Of a DNA stretch of 64,000 nucleotides, positions 52,790 to 61,300 are shown one piece after another. The notes below the pieces were generated by a model. It saw nothing but the letters and a program-made list of their open reading frames with translations. It did not search any database and had not been told where the DNA came from. Made by a program: the position numbers and the translations under genes. This DNA comes from Kibdelosporangium banguiense (GTDB lineage Bacteria; Actinomycetota; Actinomycetes; Mycobacteriales; Pseudonocardiaceae), in NCBI RefSeq assembly GCF_017876405.1, contig NZ_JAGINW010000001.1:11979203-12043202 (forward strand). Reading direction: 5' to 3'. The first letter of the stretch is position 1. Each line of letters starts with the position of its first letter.

Positions 52790-54031
52790 ATGACGACTGA
52801 GCTCGACCGTGCCGTGGGCACGCCCAGCCAGCAGGCGCTCACGGCCGTGCCGAGAGAGCTCGCCGAGCGGATGCGGCCGCACCTGGGCCAGATGGTCCGC
52901 GACATGATCGTGGAGATCCAGCGCGCGGTCCCGGCCTACCGCCAGCCGCTGGAAGGCAAGTTCGGCGAGATGCTCGTCGGCGGTGTCCAGACGGCCATCG
53001 AGGAGTGCTACGACACCATCGGCACCAGCCCGTCATGTCGTAGCGACTGGCTGAAGTTCTTCCGTTACACCGGCAAAGTGGAGTTCCTGCAGGGCCGCAC
53101 GATGGACGCGTTACAGACCGCCGTCCGCATCGGCGGCCGCGTCGCCTGGCGGCACCTGTCCACCGAAGGCCGAGCCCTCGGCATAGAACCCGACACTCTC
53201 TTCGCCGCGGCCGACGCCATCTTCGCCTATGTCGACGAGCTGTCCGCCGTCGCCGTCGAGGGCTATACCGAAGCACAGGCACGCGCAGGCGGCGCACGGG
53301 AGCGCAGACGCCAGCAACTGCTCAAGATGATTCTCGCCAAACCCCAGGCGTCCAGGGAAAGCATCGCCGAACTGGCCGCCATGACCGGCTGGACACTGCC
53401 CGACCAGCTCGCCGTGATCGCCCTGGAATACCGCGAGGACCAGCACCAGCTCCCCGCGACCGCGCTCGGCCCCCAGGTACTCGTCGACCTGGAAAGCGCC
53501 GAGCCATGCCTGGTGGTGGCCGAGCCCGAACTGCACCTCAGCCGCCTTGCCAGCGAACTACGCGGACGCCGCGCCGCCATCGGCCCGGCAGCGCCCCTGG
53601 AGAACGCACGCCACTCCCTGCGTTGCGCCCGCACAGCCCTGACCCTCGTCCAGCGCCGTGCCCTGCCCCAGCAACCGATCACCTGGTGCCGGGACCACCT
53701 CTCGACCCTGCTCCTGTTGTCGGACGAATTCCTGGCCGGCCGCCTCGTCCGCCGCGCCCTCAGCCCCTTCGCCGACCTGACCGAAAAGCAACGCGACAGA
53801 CTGATGTCCACATTGCATGTCTGGCTCGGCAGCGGCGGCGGAATCAACGAAATAGCCAACCGCCTCGGCATCCACCCCCAAACCGTCCGCTACCGCATCC
53901 ACCAGCTCACCGAACTGCTCGGCGACCGCCTCAACGACCCAGCTGAACGCCTCAACCTCGAAATCGCCCTGCGCACCAGACAGCTCCTGTACCGGCGCCA
54001 ACCGACCAAGACTGGACCGAACACAGCCTGA
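52790..54031 (+). CDS. PucR/CdaR-family transcriptional regulator, paralogue 2
   Basis: About 413 aa from ATG 52790, supported by AGGAG 7 nt upstream. Same layout as 47605-48855: helical sensor region (RMRPHLGQMVRDMIVEIQRAVPAYRQPLEG), degenerate middle domain and C-terminal PucR HTH (RLGIHPQTVRYRIHQLTELLGDRLNDPAERL). It is clearly a paralogue of the first copy, and the two flank the FN3 protein and lipase genes. It may control one of these or its downstream neighbours. Confidence 0.93.
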   Translation: MTTELDRAVGTPSQQALTAVPRELAERMRPHLGQMVRDMIVEIQRAVPAYRQPLEGKFGEMLVGGVQTAIEECYDTIGTSPSCRSDWLKFFRYTGKVEFLQGRTMDALQTAVRIGGRVAWRHLSTEGRALGIEPDTLFAAADAIFAYVDELSAVAVEGYTEAQARAGGARERRRQQLLKMILAKPQASRESIAELAAMTGWTLPDQLAVIALEYREDQHQLPATALGPQVLVDLESAEPCLVVAEPELHLSRLASELRGRRAAIGPAAPLENARHSLRCARTALTLVQRRALPQQPITWCRDHLSTLLLLSDEFLAGRLVRRALSPFADLTEKQRDRLMSTLHVWLGSGGGINEIANRLGIHPQTVRYRIHQLTELLGDRLNDPAERLNLEIALRTRQLLYRRQPTKTGPNTA

Positions 54032-54083
54032 CCTGCGTGGATGACGTTTCCTCGATCGCGGGGTTGCGCGCGGCGACGGTTTA

Positions 54084-54101
54084 AGCGAACATTCATTCGC
54101 T
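54084..54101. promoter_or_regulatory. Dyad abutting the start of the methyltransferase/TetR operon
   Basis: AGCGAACATTCATTCGCT has 6-bp perfect arms around six bases and ends one base before the ATG at 54102. A TetR gene is the second gene of the operon, so this is the likely autoregulatory operator. Lack of room for a ribosome site suggests a leaderless transcript. Confidence 0.55.
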
Positions 54102-54992
54102 ATGGAGTCCCGTTCGAGTTTCACCGCTGAGACCGTGGCCCTGCTGCGGGCATTCGAGTCCTACCGCCCGCCTGGGCGGCGGCTGTTCTGTGATCCTTAT
54201 GCCGCAGGGTTTCTGAGGCTGTGGTTGCGGGTGTTGGCGGAGGCCAGCCGGGTGCCTGTACTACGAGGGCTGGTGACGGGTCTGTACGACCTGGTGGCTG
54301 GGCCGGGGCCACGGTCGTCTGCCGTGGCACGCACCAAGGTGATCGATGATGCGGTCGTGGCGGCGATGAGCGGCGCAACGCAGTGCGTTCTGCTGGGCGC
54401 GGGCTTCGACACACGCGCTCACCGCCTTCCGGCGCTGGCCGGATGCCGGGTGTTCGAAGTCGATCATCCCGCCACCCAGTCGGCGAAACGCGACGCGGTC
54501 GACCGGCTCGGGCTGCGGTCCGGCCACGTCAGCTATGTGCCGGTCGATTTCGAGGTGGACGACCTGGCGATGGCCTTGGCCGGCAACGGGTTCGATCCGG
54601 CGGCTGCGGCGGTGTTCGTGTGGGAGGGCGTCACGAACTACCTCACTGCCGACGCGGTCGATGCCACCCTTGCTGTGCTGAGAAAACTCGGCGGGTCACT
54701 TGTGCTCACCTACGTCGACGCTCGTGCGCTGCATGAGCCGAGCCCGTTCCCGGAGGCACGACGGTGGGTACGGGCCGTCGCCCGGGCGGGCGAGCCGTGG
54801 ACCTTCGGGTTGTTGCCCACACAGGTGGGCGAGTTCCTGGCCGAGCGCGGTTTCAGACTGCGTGCGGATGTCTCGGCCTTCGACGCCGGGCAAACCTGGT
54901 TCGCCGCGCAGCACCGCCGCGAGCAAGGTTCACAGCTCTACCGAATCGCGATCGCCGACGTCATCCGGAGCACCGATGCCACGCATCTCTGA
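54102..54992 (+). CDS. Class I SAM-dependent methyltransferase, LCMT/TIGR00027-like
   Basis: 296 aa from ATG 54102, which has no ribosome site and may be leaderless. SAM-binding motif VLLGAGFDTRAHRLP, acidic loop VFEVDHPATQSAKRD, and VFVWEGVTNYLTADAV are hallmarks of the leucine carboxyl methyltransferase-like group common in actinobacteria. These act as O-methyltransferases on small carboxylates or polyketides. It overlaps the TetR gene by 17 nt, so it is probably controlled by it. The substrate is unknown. Confidence 0.92.
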   Translation: MESRSSFTAETVALLRAFESYRPPGRRLFCDPYAAGFLRLWLRVLAEASRVPVLRGLVTGLYDLVAGPGPRSSAVARTKVIDDAVVAAMSGATQCVLLGAGFDTRAHRLPALAGCRVFEVDHPATQSAKRDAVDRLGLRSGHVSYVPVDFEVDDLAMALAGNGFDPAAAAVFVWEGVTNYLTADAVDATLAVLRKLGGSLVLTYVDARALHEPSPFPEARRWVRAVARAGEPWTFGLLPTQVGEFLAERGFRLRADVSAFDAGQTWFAAQHRREQGSQLYRIAIADVIRSTDATHL

Positions 54993-55560
54993 GCAACGCC
55001 GGGCCGCGCAGCGCCAACGGATCCTGGACGCGGCAATGGCCTCTTTCGAGAAGGCTGGCCCGGACGGGGCGTCCATGCAGGACATCATCGCCGAGTCCGG
55101 GATGAGCGCCGGTGCCATCTACCGCTACTTCGACAGCAAGGAAGCGATCATCGAGGCGGTCGCCACCGAACGGCACGAGCACGAAAAGGCCTTGCTGGCC
55201 GACGCGATGACGGTCGGCTTCCCCGACGGACTGCGGCAGTTCATGAACGCGTACTTCGACTGGGTGGCCGACCCCGCGGAGGCGCAACGTCGTCGCGTGG
55301 CCGTGCACATCTGGGCCCGTGCTCAACATGACGAACGGCTGCGGCAGATAGTGACCGAAGGACTGGCCCCACTCAAAGACGTCGCCAGTGTCCTCGCCGA
55401 CGCCCCATTGCCGGCAGGCGTCGACCCGGACATGTTCGCGCGGGTCCTGCTCGCCGTCATCCAGGGCTTCCTGCTTCAGCGCTCCTGGGAGCCTGACCTT
55501 GATCCCCAGAAGTACCGGGACACCGTCAACAGTCTGCTGCACCTGCTCAACCGGTCATGA
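54976..55560 (+). CDS. TetR-family transcriptional regulator
   Basis: 194 aa from ATG 54976 with GGAG five bases upstream, inside the end of the methyltransferase gene. HTH QRILDAAMASFEKAGPDGASMQDIIAESGMSAGAIYRYFDSKEAIIEAV is canonical; the C-terminal domain is helical. It likely autorepresses through the dyad at 54084-54101. The stop overlaps the convergent BTAD gene by 14 bp. Confidence 0.95.
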   Translation: MPRISEQRRAAQRQRILDAAMASFEKAGPDGASMQDIIAESGMSAGAIYRYFDSKEAIIEAVATERHEHEKALLADAMTVGFPDGLRQFMNAYFDWVADPAEAQRRRVAVHIWARAQHDERLRQIVTEGLAPLKDVASVLADAPLPAGVDPDMFARVLLAVIQGFLLQRSWEPDLDPQKYRDTVNSLLHLLNRS

Positions 55561-57607
55561 GTTGGTGCATGGCCTGGGTGAAGCGGGTACGAGCGCGGGC
55601 CGCTTCGCCGTGGCGTCCGGCTTTGGTCAGGGTGTCGACGAGGTCGGCGTGGGCCTGTTCGTCGTAGGGATCCTTGGCGAGCAGACGATGTAGGTAGTGC
55701 ACGGCCTCGTCCACGTCCGGTGCGAGCCGAACCAGTGTCCGGGCCACACGGAGATAGGTCGCACGCGCTTGCTCGCGCAGTGAGACTGCCCAGTCGTCGT
55801 AAGGTTCGTCTTCGAACAAGTCGCCTGTGTAGGCGGACTCGGCGGCGGTCAGCATTGTGCGGTCGGTGCGGCGGAGGCCTTCTTCGGCGTCGAGGAAGAA
55901 GTCTTCGATGTCGAGGGTGAGTTTCGTTCTGTCCAGGGCGACTGTGGCCTGGTCGGCGACGATGAGCTGGGGATCCAAGGTGGTGCGCAGGGTCGACAGG
56001 GCGACCGAGAGCCGGTGGGCGACCTTGCCGGAGTCCTCGCCCCAGAGCAGCCGGCCGAGTTCCTCACGGGCTATTCCACGGCCACGCCGGACGATCAGGA
56101 TCCGCAACAGGTCACGGGCCTTGCGGGACTGCCAGGCTGCGACCGGCTCGCCCGCGACACGCACTTCGAATCGGCCGAGTGTCCGAACCGTCACGGCCTC
56201 GCCCGAACCGGGCAGCCGAATCCCTTGGCTGGCAAGGCATGCGCGGGCGACACGGGCCAAGGCGCGTTCGGTGTCGTGGGCGTCTGGCAAGGTGCCGAGC
56301 ACGGCCGACACACGCAATTCGTCCAGCCGTGCTCCGGTGTCGCGCCAGATATCTCGAGCCTCCATGAGCGCCCGGCGAGCTGCGGCCGGGCGAGGGCTGG
56401 TCGCAGCCACCAGTTCGAGCGCTTCGGCGAGACGAGCTTTGTCCCGGTGCAGCCGGGCCAGTTCGGCCGCCTCGGCAGCCAGGTTCGTGGCGTCCTGGCC
56501 CGCGGTGTGCTCGGCCCAGCCGAGTGCGAGCACAGTCCTGATCACCGCCGGGCCGACCGCGAGCGCCCGGGCGCGGAGCGCGAACTGTTTGGCCGCAACG
56601 GGATCAGACGGCGTCAGCAACACAGCCAGACCGGTCAAGGCAGGTACCAGGCCCTGGCGTTCGACGGCCATCCGGACGGCCTCCTCGTAGGCCGCGAGTG
56701 CCAGATTTGTCCTGCCTCGCAGGCGATACACGTCGCCGAGCCGGGACAGTGGGTAGGCCAGGCGCTGCGAGGAGTTGCGATGTTCCACAGCAAGCGCTTG
56801 CTCAAACCGAGAGAACGCCTCATCCAGGCGGCCAAGGCGTTTCAGCGCGTCTCCGCTGTTGCACAACGCGAGGCCCAGCACTGTCCGGTAGTCCACGGTC
56901 TCGGCTTGCCGGACCGCGATCTCACCCACCGCCAGCGCGTCGGCGAACCTGCCCTCGCCGAGCAGTCGTGACGACAGATTCGTCCTGATCCGGGCACATT
57001 CGACCAAATCGCCCGCTGTCTCGGCGATCTCCAGCGCCCGCTCGTAATGACTCTGCTCGGCCGCCGCCTCGCCACGCATCTCAGCCGCAAAGCCCAAGGC
57101 GACATGAGCCGCGGCCAGCGCCCGGCTGTCCTGGCAGATCCCGGCCACCCGCCACGCCGAGGACGCCAGTTGCCGGCATTCGTCCTGATTGCCAAGCGCC
57201 CAGTGCGCGGTGGACATCCAAGCCAGCAGCAACGCCTCCGGCGCGGTCGTGCCGCGGTCGAACCTGCCGCGTTCGTACGCCGCCAGCGCCGCTGCCGGGC
57301 GGCCCTGCTTGTACTCCAGATGGCCGACCAACCGGGCCAATGAGGGGTCGAGTACACCGCCATCGTCATACATGTCGTAGACGGCTCGCGCGCTTTCGAT
57401 GTGCCCGCAGAGCGCAAGTGCTTCGCCACGCAACAAATGCAGCCGCTTGGTCATGTCCGCGGGTGCCACGGTGCCGAGAAGTTCGAGCACATGCGACGCA
57501 CCGGCTGCGGCGAGCATCCGGTCGCCGTCCTGCTCAAGGAGTTCGGCAGCACTGGACACGTCGGCCTCCGCCAGGGCTTTGAGCGAACCCTGATTCAACC
57601 CTGACAC
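55547..57607 (-). CDS. TPR-rich transcriptional regulator with C-terminal winged HTH-BTAD
   Basis: About 686 aa from GTG 57607; a start at 57655 is possible, and a TTG six codons after 57607 has a better spaced GAAGGGG. The N-terminal ~450 residues are tandem TPR-like helical hairpins (ALEIAETAGDLVECARIRTNLSSRLLGEGRFADALAVGE...). The last ~220 residues are an OmpR-like winged helix (VRTLGRFEVRVAGEPVAAWQSRKARDLLRILIVRRGRGIAREELGRLLWGE) plus the bacterial transcriptional activation domain. This is a SARP-like DNA-binding unit placed at the C-terminus, without an NTPase domain. Targets are unknown. Confidence 0.9.
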   Translation of the reverse strand: MSGLNQGSLKALAEADVSSAAELLEQDGDRMLAAAGASHVLELLGTVAPADMTKRLHLLRGEALALCGHIESARAVYDMYDDGGVLDPSLARLVGHLEYKQGRPAAALAAYERGRFDRGTTAPEALLLAWMSTAHWALGNQDECRQLASSAWRVAGICQDSRALAAAHVALGFAAEMRGEAAAEQSHYERALEIAETAGDLVECARIRTNLSSRLLGEGRFADALAVGEIAVRQAETVDYRTVLGLALCNSGDALKRLGRLDEAFSRFEQALAVEHRNSSQRLAYPLSRLGDVYRLRGRTNLALAAYEEAVRMAVERQGLVPALTGLAVLLTPSDPVAAKQFALRARALAVGPAVIRTVLALGWAEHTAGQDATNLAAEAAELARLHRDKARLAEALELVAATSPRPAAARRALMEARDIWRDTGARLDELRVSAVLGTLPDAHDTERALARVARACLASQGIRLPGSGEAVTVRTLGRFEVRVAGEPVAAWQSRKARDLLRILIVRRGRGIAREELGRLLWGEDSGKVAHRLSVALSTLRTTLDPQLIVADQATVALDRTKLTLDIEDFFLDAEEGLRRTDRTMLTAAESAYTGDLFEDEPYDDWAVSLREQARATYLRVARTLVRLAPDVDEAVHYLHRLLAKDPYDEQAHADLVDTLTKAGRHGEAARARTRFTQAMHQLMTG

Positions 57608-57668
57608 CCCTTCGCAGGCTAGACCGCAGGCCGAGCACGGCACCGAAGCAGGCACGGGGAGGACATTC

Positions 57669-58817
57669 GTGACACACCAAGAATTGCCCGAACAGGCAAG
57701 ACATCCCGCACGATGGTGGGCGGCACTGGTCGCCGTCCTGCTGGCGGCGCTGTTACCCGCCGGTCCGGCGTCCGCGGAGGCAGAGAGGTGCTACATCCCG
57801 GAAGGAGTCATGAAGCGGATCTGCATCCCTGTGACAACACCGGCACGCCCCGCAGCAGTACGTGGATACGGCTGGGTATGGGCGGACTTGGCGGCCAGCC
57901 CGCTGGACACCTGGTACACGCCAAGCCCGGCCTACCAGTTCAACTCGGTGGCCGGCCCGAACAACCTCGTGACCCACATGGGCACCGGAACGTACGCCGT
58001 CCTGCTCAAAGAACTCAACGCCGGCGGTGGCGTCGCACACGTGACCGCGTACGGGTGGGACGCCAAGACCAGGTGCAAACTGATCAGCACCCAAACCTGG
58101 CCGGAGGGCCAAATACTGATCGTGCGCTGTTACGACCTCGCCGGAGCGCTGAAGGACAGCCAGTTCACCGCGTCCTACACGAGCCTGACGAGCACCTACT
58201 ACCCATTCGCGTACATTTCGCCTGCCGGACAGCACAATTCGACCGGCGGGGTCAACACCGTGACGTCTGTCGGTCCCCCGGGTTCCTACGAAGTGACCTT
58301 GCCGGGAATCAACGTGAGCAACGGCACCGAGCAAGTGACCGCTCAGGGCCAGGACGCCAACTGGTGCAAGGTCGCCGGCTCCTGGCTTGCGGGCCCGGAC
58401 CACAAGATCGGCGTCCAGTGTTACTCCCCTGCCGGAGTCCCCGCCAACACCACCTTCACCGTCACCTACGTGGCCAAAGGCAACATCGTCGGCGCCTGGT
58501 ACGACCTCGAGTCGTTGTATGCGTGGTTCGACTTGCGCGGCCCGGGAGTAAGCACCACATGGCGGTTCGCCAACGGCAGGCCAACCGGCCTCGCCTGGGG
58601 AGTAATCCCCGGCGTACCCGCCACGCTCACCGCGCCCATGCCGCCCCTGGACAACGGTGACGTCCAGGTGACCGCGTTCGGCGCCGGGCCGGTCTCGTGC
58701 TCGGTCGCGTTCTGGAACAACACCGGAATCCGGGTGCAGTGCGTCGACCCAGCAGGAACTCCGGTCTCCGCCACCAGTACGAACACCGCCTTCCTCGGTG
58801 CCCTGGTACCTGGCTGA
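57669..58817 (+). CDS. Secreted protein with three ~100-residue repeats, unknown function
   Basis: 382 aa from GTG 57669 with GGGGAGGA upstream. An export signal with hydrophobic core WWAALVAVLLAALLPAG is cleaved near PASAEA. The mature part has three related beta-rich units. Each begins with a GxVWADLAASPLDTWYTPSPAYQFN-like stretch, has HVTAYG/QVTAQGQD/QVTAFG strands and a C-x(10-18)-C pair near CKLIS...VRCYDLAG. I recognise no named family but have seen similar exported actinomycete repeats. It is divergent from the BTAD regulator, which may control it. Confidence 0.85.
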   Translation: MTHQELPEQARHPARWWAALVAVLLAALLPAGPASAEAERCYIPEGVMKRICIPVTTPARPAAVRGYGWVWADLAASPLDTWYTPSPAYQFNSVAGPNNLVTHMGTGTYAVLLKELNAGGGVAHVTAYGWDAKTRCKLISTQTWPEGQILIVRCYDLAGALKDSQFTASYTSLTSTYYPFAYISPAGQHNSTGGVNTVTSVGPPGSYEVTLPGINVSNGTEQVTAQGQDANWCKVAGSWLAGPDHKIGVQCYSPAGVPANTTFTVTYVAKGNIVGAWYDLESLYAWFDLRGPGVSTTWRFANGRPTGLAWGVIPGVPATLTAPMPPLDNGDVQVTAFGAGPVSCSVAFWNNTGIRVQCVDPAGTPVSATSTNTAFLGALVPG

Positions 58818-58823
58818 CAGCAG

Positions 58824-58853
58824 GCCCGGCCCGTCACTCTCGACGGGCCGGGC
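58824..58853. terminator. 12-bp GC hairpin between convergent genes
   Basis: GCCCGGCCCGTC and its exact complement are separated by six bases. It lies 6 bp after the stop of the secreted protein and 3 bp from the stop of the alcohol dehydrogenase on the other strand; probably a bidirectional terminator. Confidence 0.85.
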
Positions 58854-58856
58854 ACT

Positions 58857-59897
58857 TCACGGCCGCAGTACTGCCTTGACGCATTGCCGCGTGTCCATGG
58901 CCTGAAACGCCTGGGGCGCACTCTCGAGAGAGAAAGAAGCGTCGAGCACGCCACTTGGGTCGAGTCGTCCATCGAGAACCTCGGGCAGCAACTCTGGCAC
59001 TACAGCGCGTACATTCGCGCCGCCGCCGCTGAGCGAGAGGTTCTTGCCGAACAGTTCCCACAGAGGAAGCTCGACGCCCCACGGCAGTCCCATGTAGCCG
59101 ATCCGGCCGCCTGGCCGGGCACAACCGATCGCCTGTCGCATGGAGTCGAGCGAGCCGACTGCTTCGATCACGTGGCCGCTGCCTCCGTCGAGCAGATCCA
59201 CGATCTCGGCCACGCCTTCATCACCTCGGGCCGTTACGACATCTGTCGCTCCGTGCCGGCGCGCGAGGAGTTGCCGCCGCGGATCCCGTGACATGACAAC
59301 AATCCGTTCCGCGCCGAGTCGACGGCAAGCCAGGATGGCGCACTGCCCGACAGCGCCATCACCGACAATCACGACAGCAACACCCGGCCGCACGTCCGCG
59401 TGCATGGTTGCCTCATGTCCGGTTGCCATGACGTCAGTGAGGGTCAGCACCGCTGGAAGAAGGGCCTCGGACGGAGCCGGTGCCACGACCAAGGTCGTGT
59501 CCGCCAACGGGACTCGTACGAACTCGGCCTGACCGCCTTCCAGAGCCGAGCCGTCCGGCCCGAACTCGCCGAACAGCCGGCCGTTCTCGCACGCGATCGG
59601 AAGGCCACGGCGACAATTGGCACAGTCGCCGTCGGAGGTGTTGAACGGCGCGATCACGAACTGTCCTGGCCGCACCGTGGTCACGTCCGAACCGACGTCC
59701 TCGACGATCCCGACGAACTCGTGACCACTTTGGACCGGCCGAGGCAGTGGCGACAAACCGCGCAGGACAGCGATGTCCGATCCGCACACGGCTGCCGCCA
59801 CCACCCGCACCAGCGCGTCCGTGGGCTGAACGACACGAGGCTCGGCAACGTCCTCGACGCGGACGTCCCCCTTGTCGTGTATGACAACGGCACGCAT
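58857..59897 (-). CDS. Zinc-dependent alcohol dehydrogenase (MDR family)
   Basis: 346 aa; start overlaps the upstream stop (TAATG). Catalytic zinc ligands in AAVCGSDI and GHEFVG. A structural-zinc lobe is reduced to three Cys (DCANCRRGLPIAC). Rossmann motif VVIVGDGAVGQCAI. It interconverts an alcohol and aldehyde with NAD(P). As last gene of an operon whose previous product is an acyl reductase, it probably reduces that aldehyde to the alcohol; the reverse direction cannot be excluded. Confidence 0.93.
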   Translation of the reverse strand: MRAVVIHDKGDVRVEDVAEPRVVQPTDALVRVVAAAVCGSDIAVLRGLSPLPRPVQSGHEFVGIVEDVGSDVTTVRPGQFVIAPFNTSDGDCANCRRGLPIACENGRLFGEFGPDGSALEGGQAEFVRVPLADTTLVVAPAPSEALLPAVLTLTDVMATGHEATMHADVRPGVAVVIVGDGAVGQCAILACRRLGAERIVVMSRDPRRQLLARRHGATDVVTARGDEGVAEIVDLLDGGSGHVIEAVGSLDSMRQAIGCARPGGRIGYMGLPWGVELPLWELFGKNLSLSGGGANVRAVVPELLPEVLDGRLDPSGVLDASFSLESAPQAFQAMDTRQCVKAVLRP

Positions 59898-61300
59898 TAC
59901 GCCCTCCTCGCCAAACCGGTACTGCGCATGAGGAACTCGGCCAGAAAGCCGTCATGCGGGATACCGGGCGGCAGCCACCACGTCGGCCGGTCCAGGCCGT
60001 AGACGTTGCGGATCGACGACTCGTCCAGCAGGGCGTTGACCAACGCCTCATCCTCCGAGGCGACACCCACCACCAGCGAGTTACGCAGAGGCGCCACGCC
60101 ATGTTCCTTCGACCAAGGAGCAACCCAGACGCAAGGGAACGGCATCTCAAGGCCGATCTGCTCAGCCGTGGCATCGTCGACCAGGTGCACAGCCGGCCGC
60201 AACGCGGCACTGCCGTCCCCGAGGTCATGCGCGATGCCCTCCTTGCCAAGCACGGCTACGGCACCTGCTGCCTGCTGCCTGACGAATTCCTCAACCGCGT
60301 GGGCTTCGGCGAGCGGACGGCACGGCAACCCGGCCTCCTCAGATTCCGGTGGCAACGGCCGCAACGCGGCGAGCCGTTCCGCCAGTGCCTTGCTGAAGCC
60401 CGCCGCGTCCTGTTCCACCAATACCGCGGTGGTGTTGAGACAGGAAACACCGCCCAACCCGCTCACCGATTCGACCAGAACGTCGAGAAACTGCTCCCAG
60501 GGCCCGGTGATGAGCACCTTCACCCGCCCAGGACCCTGCGGCAGAACCGGTGTGCGAGACCACCCGCCTGTGTAGCGGCCCACGACGTCGTCCCCGCCGA
60601 AGACCATGGCGAGGTCCGCACTATGGACAAGCTCGTCCGCGGTGCCGTGATCACACGGCAGGAAAAGCACGTCTTCGTCAGCGAATCCGGCTTCCCGCAA
60701 TGCCAGTACGAGCCGATAGGCCGTGAACGGGTCACGACGTGACGGCCGGATCGCGACCCGGTACCCGAGCGCCACTGCCTCGACCCACAGCGAATGGACG
60801 GCAGGATGATTGCCGGACGCGAGCACACTGAGCAGGTGCCCCCGGCGACGCCACACCGCGGCCGCCGACCCGGGCGCAACATGCTGACCTGGCAGCAGAA
60901 CACCTCGCGGACGGGCGCGTTCAGCGGTACCAACGGCGTTCCTGGCCGCGTCCGCGATGGTCTCGGTCGCGGCTCGGACCACGGACAACGGCAAGCCGGT
61001 CGTACGGGCCACCAGCCGATGGTGTTCGTCCGGGTCGAACCCGCCCAGCGACGCGCTTTCGAAGTTCTTCGCAGCCGCAAGGAGCTTCTCGTAGCGCTCA
61101 GTCGTCGTCCACGACGCCGACACGGCAGGCCGTGATCGCAGCCGGTCCAACACTCGCGCCACGTACAGCGCCGGTGCGAGGGTCAACTCGGCGACAGCCT
61201 GCCCTGTGACGTCCAGAACTGCTTGCCGTTTCGTTGCACGGTATGGCTTTTCCGGGCCGAGGGCGTCGATCGGCCGGGTCCGAGTACATATGGCAGTCAT
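59897..61300 (-). CDS. LuxC/GriC-like acyl reductase (aldehyde-forming)
   Basis: 467 aa; ATG overlaps the stop of the adenylating enzyme gene by one base. It belongs to the LuxC branch of the aldehyde dehydrogenase superfamily: SVLASGNHPAVHSLWVEAVALGYRVAIRPSRRDPFTAYRLV is the nucleotide-binding part, and GGVSCLNTTAVLVE carries the likely thioester-forming Cys. In grixazone biosynthesis GriC (LuxC-like) and GriD (adenylating) together reduce an aromatic acid to its aldehyde. The gene pair here matches that arrangement. Confidence 0.88.
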   Translation of the reverse strand: MTAICTRTRPIDALGPEKPYRATKRQAVLDVTGQAVAELTLAPALYVARVLDRLRSRPAVSASWTTTERYEKLLAAAKNFESASLGGFDPDEHHRLVARTTGLPLSVVRAATETIADAARNAVGTAERARPRGVLLPGQHVAPGSAAAVWRRRGHLLSVLASGNHPAVHSLWVEAVALGYRVAIRPSRRDPFTAYRLVLALREAGFADEDVLFLPCDHGTADELVHSADLAMVFGGDDVVGRYTGGWSRTPVLPQGPGRVKVLITGPWEQFLDVLVESVSGLGGVSCLNTTAVLVEQDAAGFSKALAERLAALRPLPPESEEAGLPCRPLAEAHAVEEFVRQQAAGAVAVLGKEGIAHDLGDGSAALRPAVHLVDDATAEQIGLEMPFPCVWVAPWSKEHGVAPLRNSLVVGVASEDEALVNALLDESSIRNVYGLDRPTWWLPPGIPHDGFLAEFLMRSTGLARRA

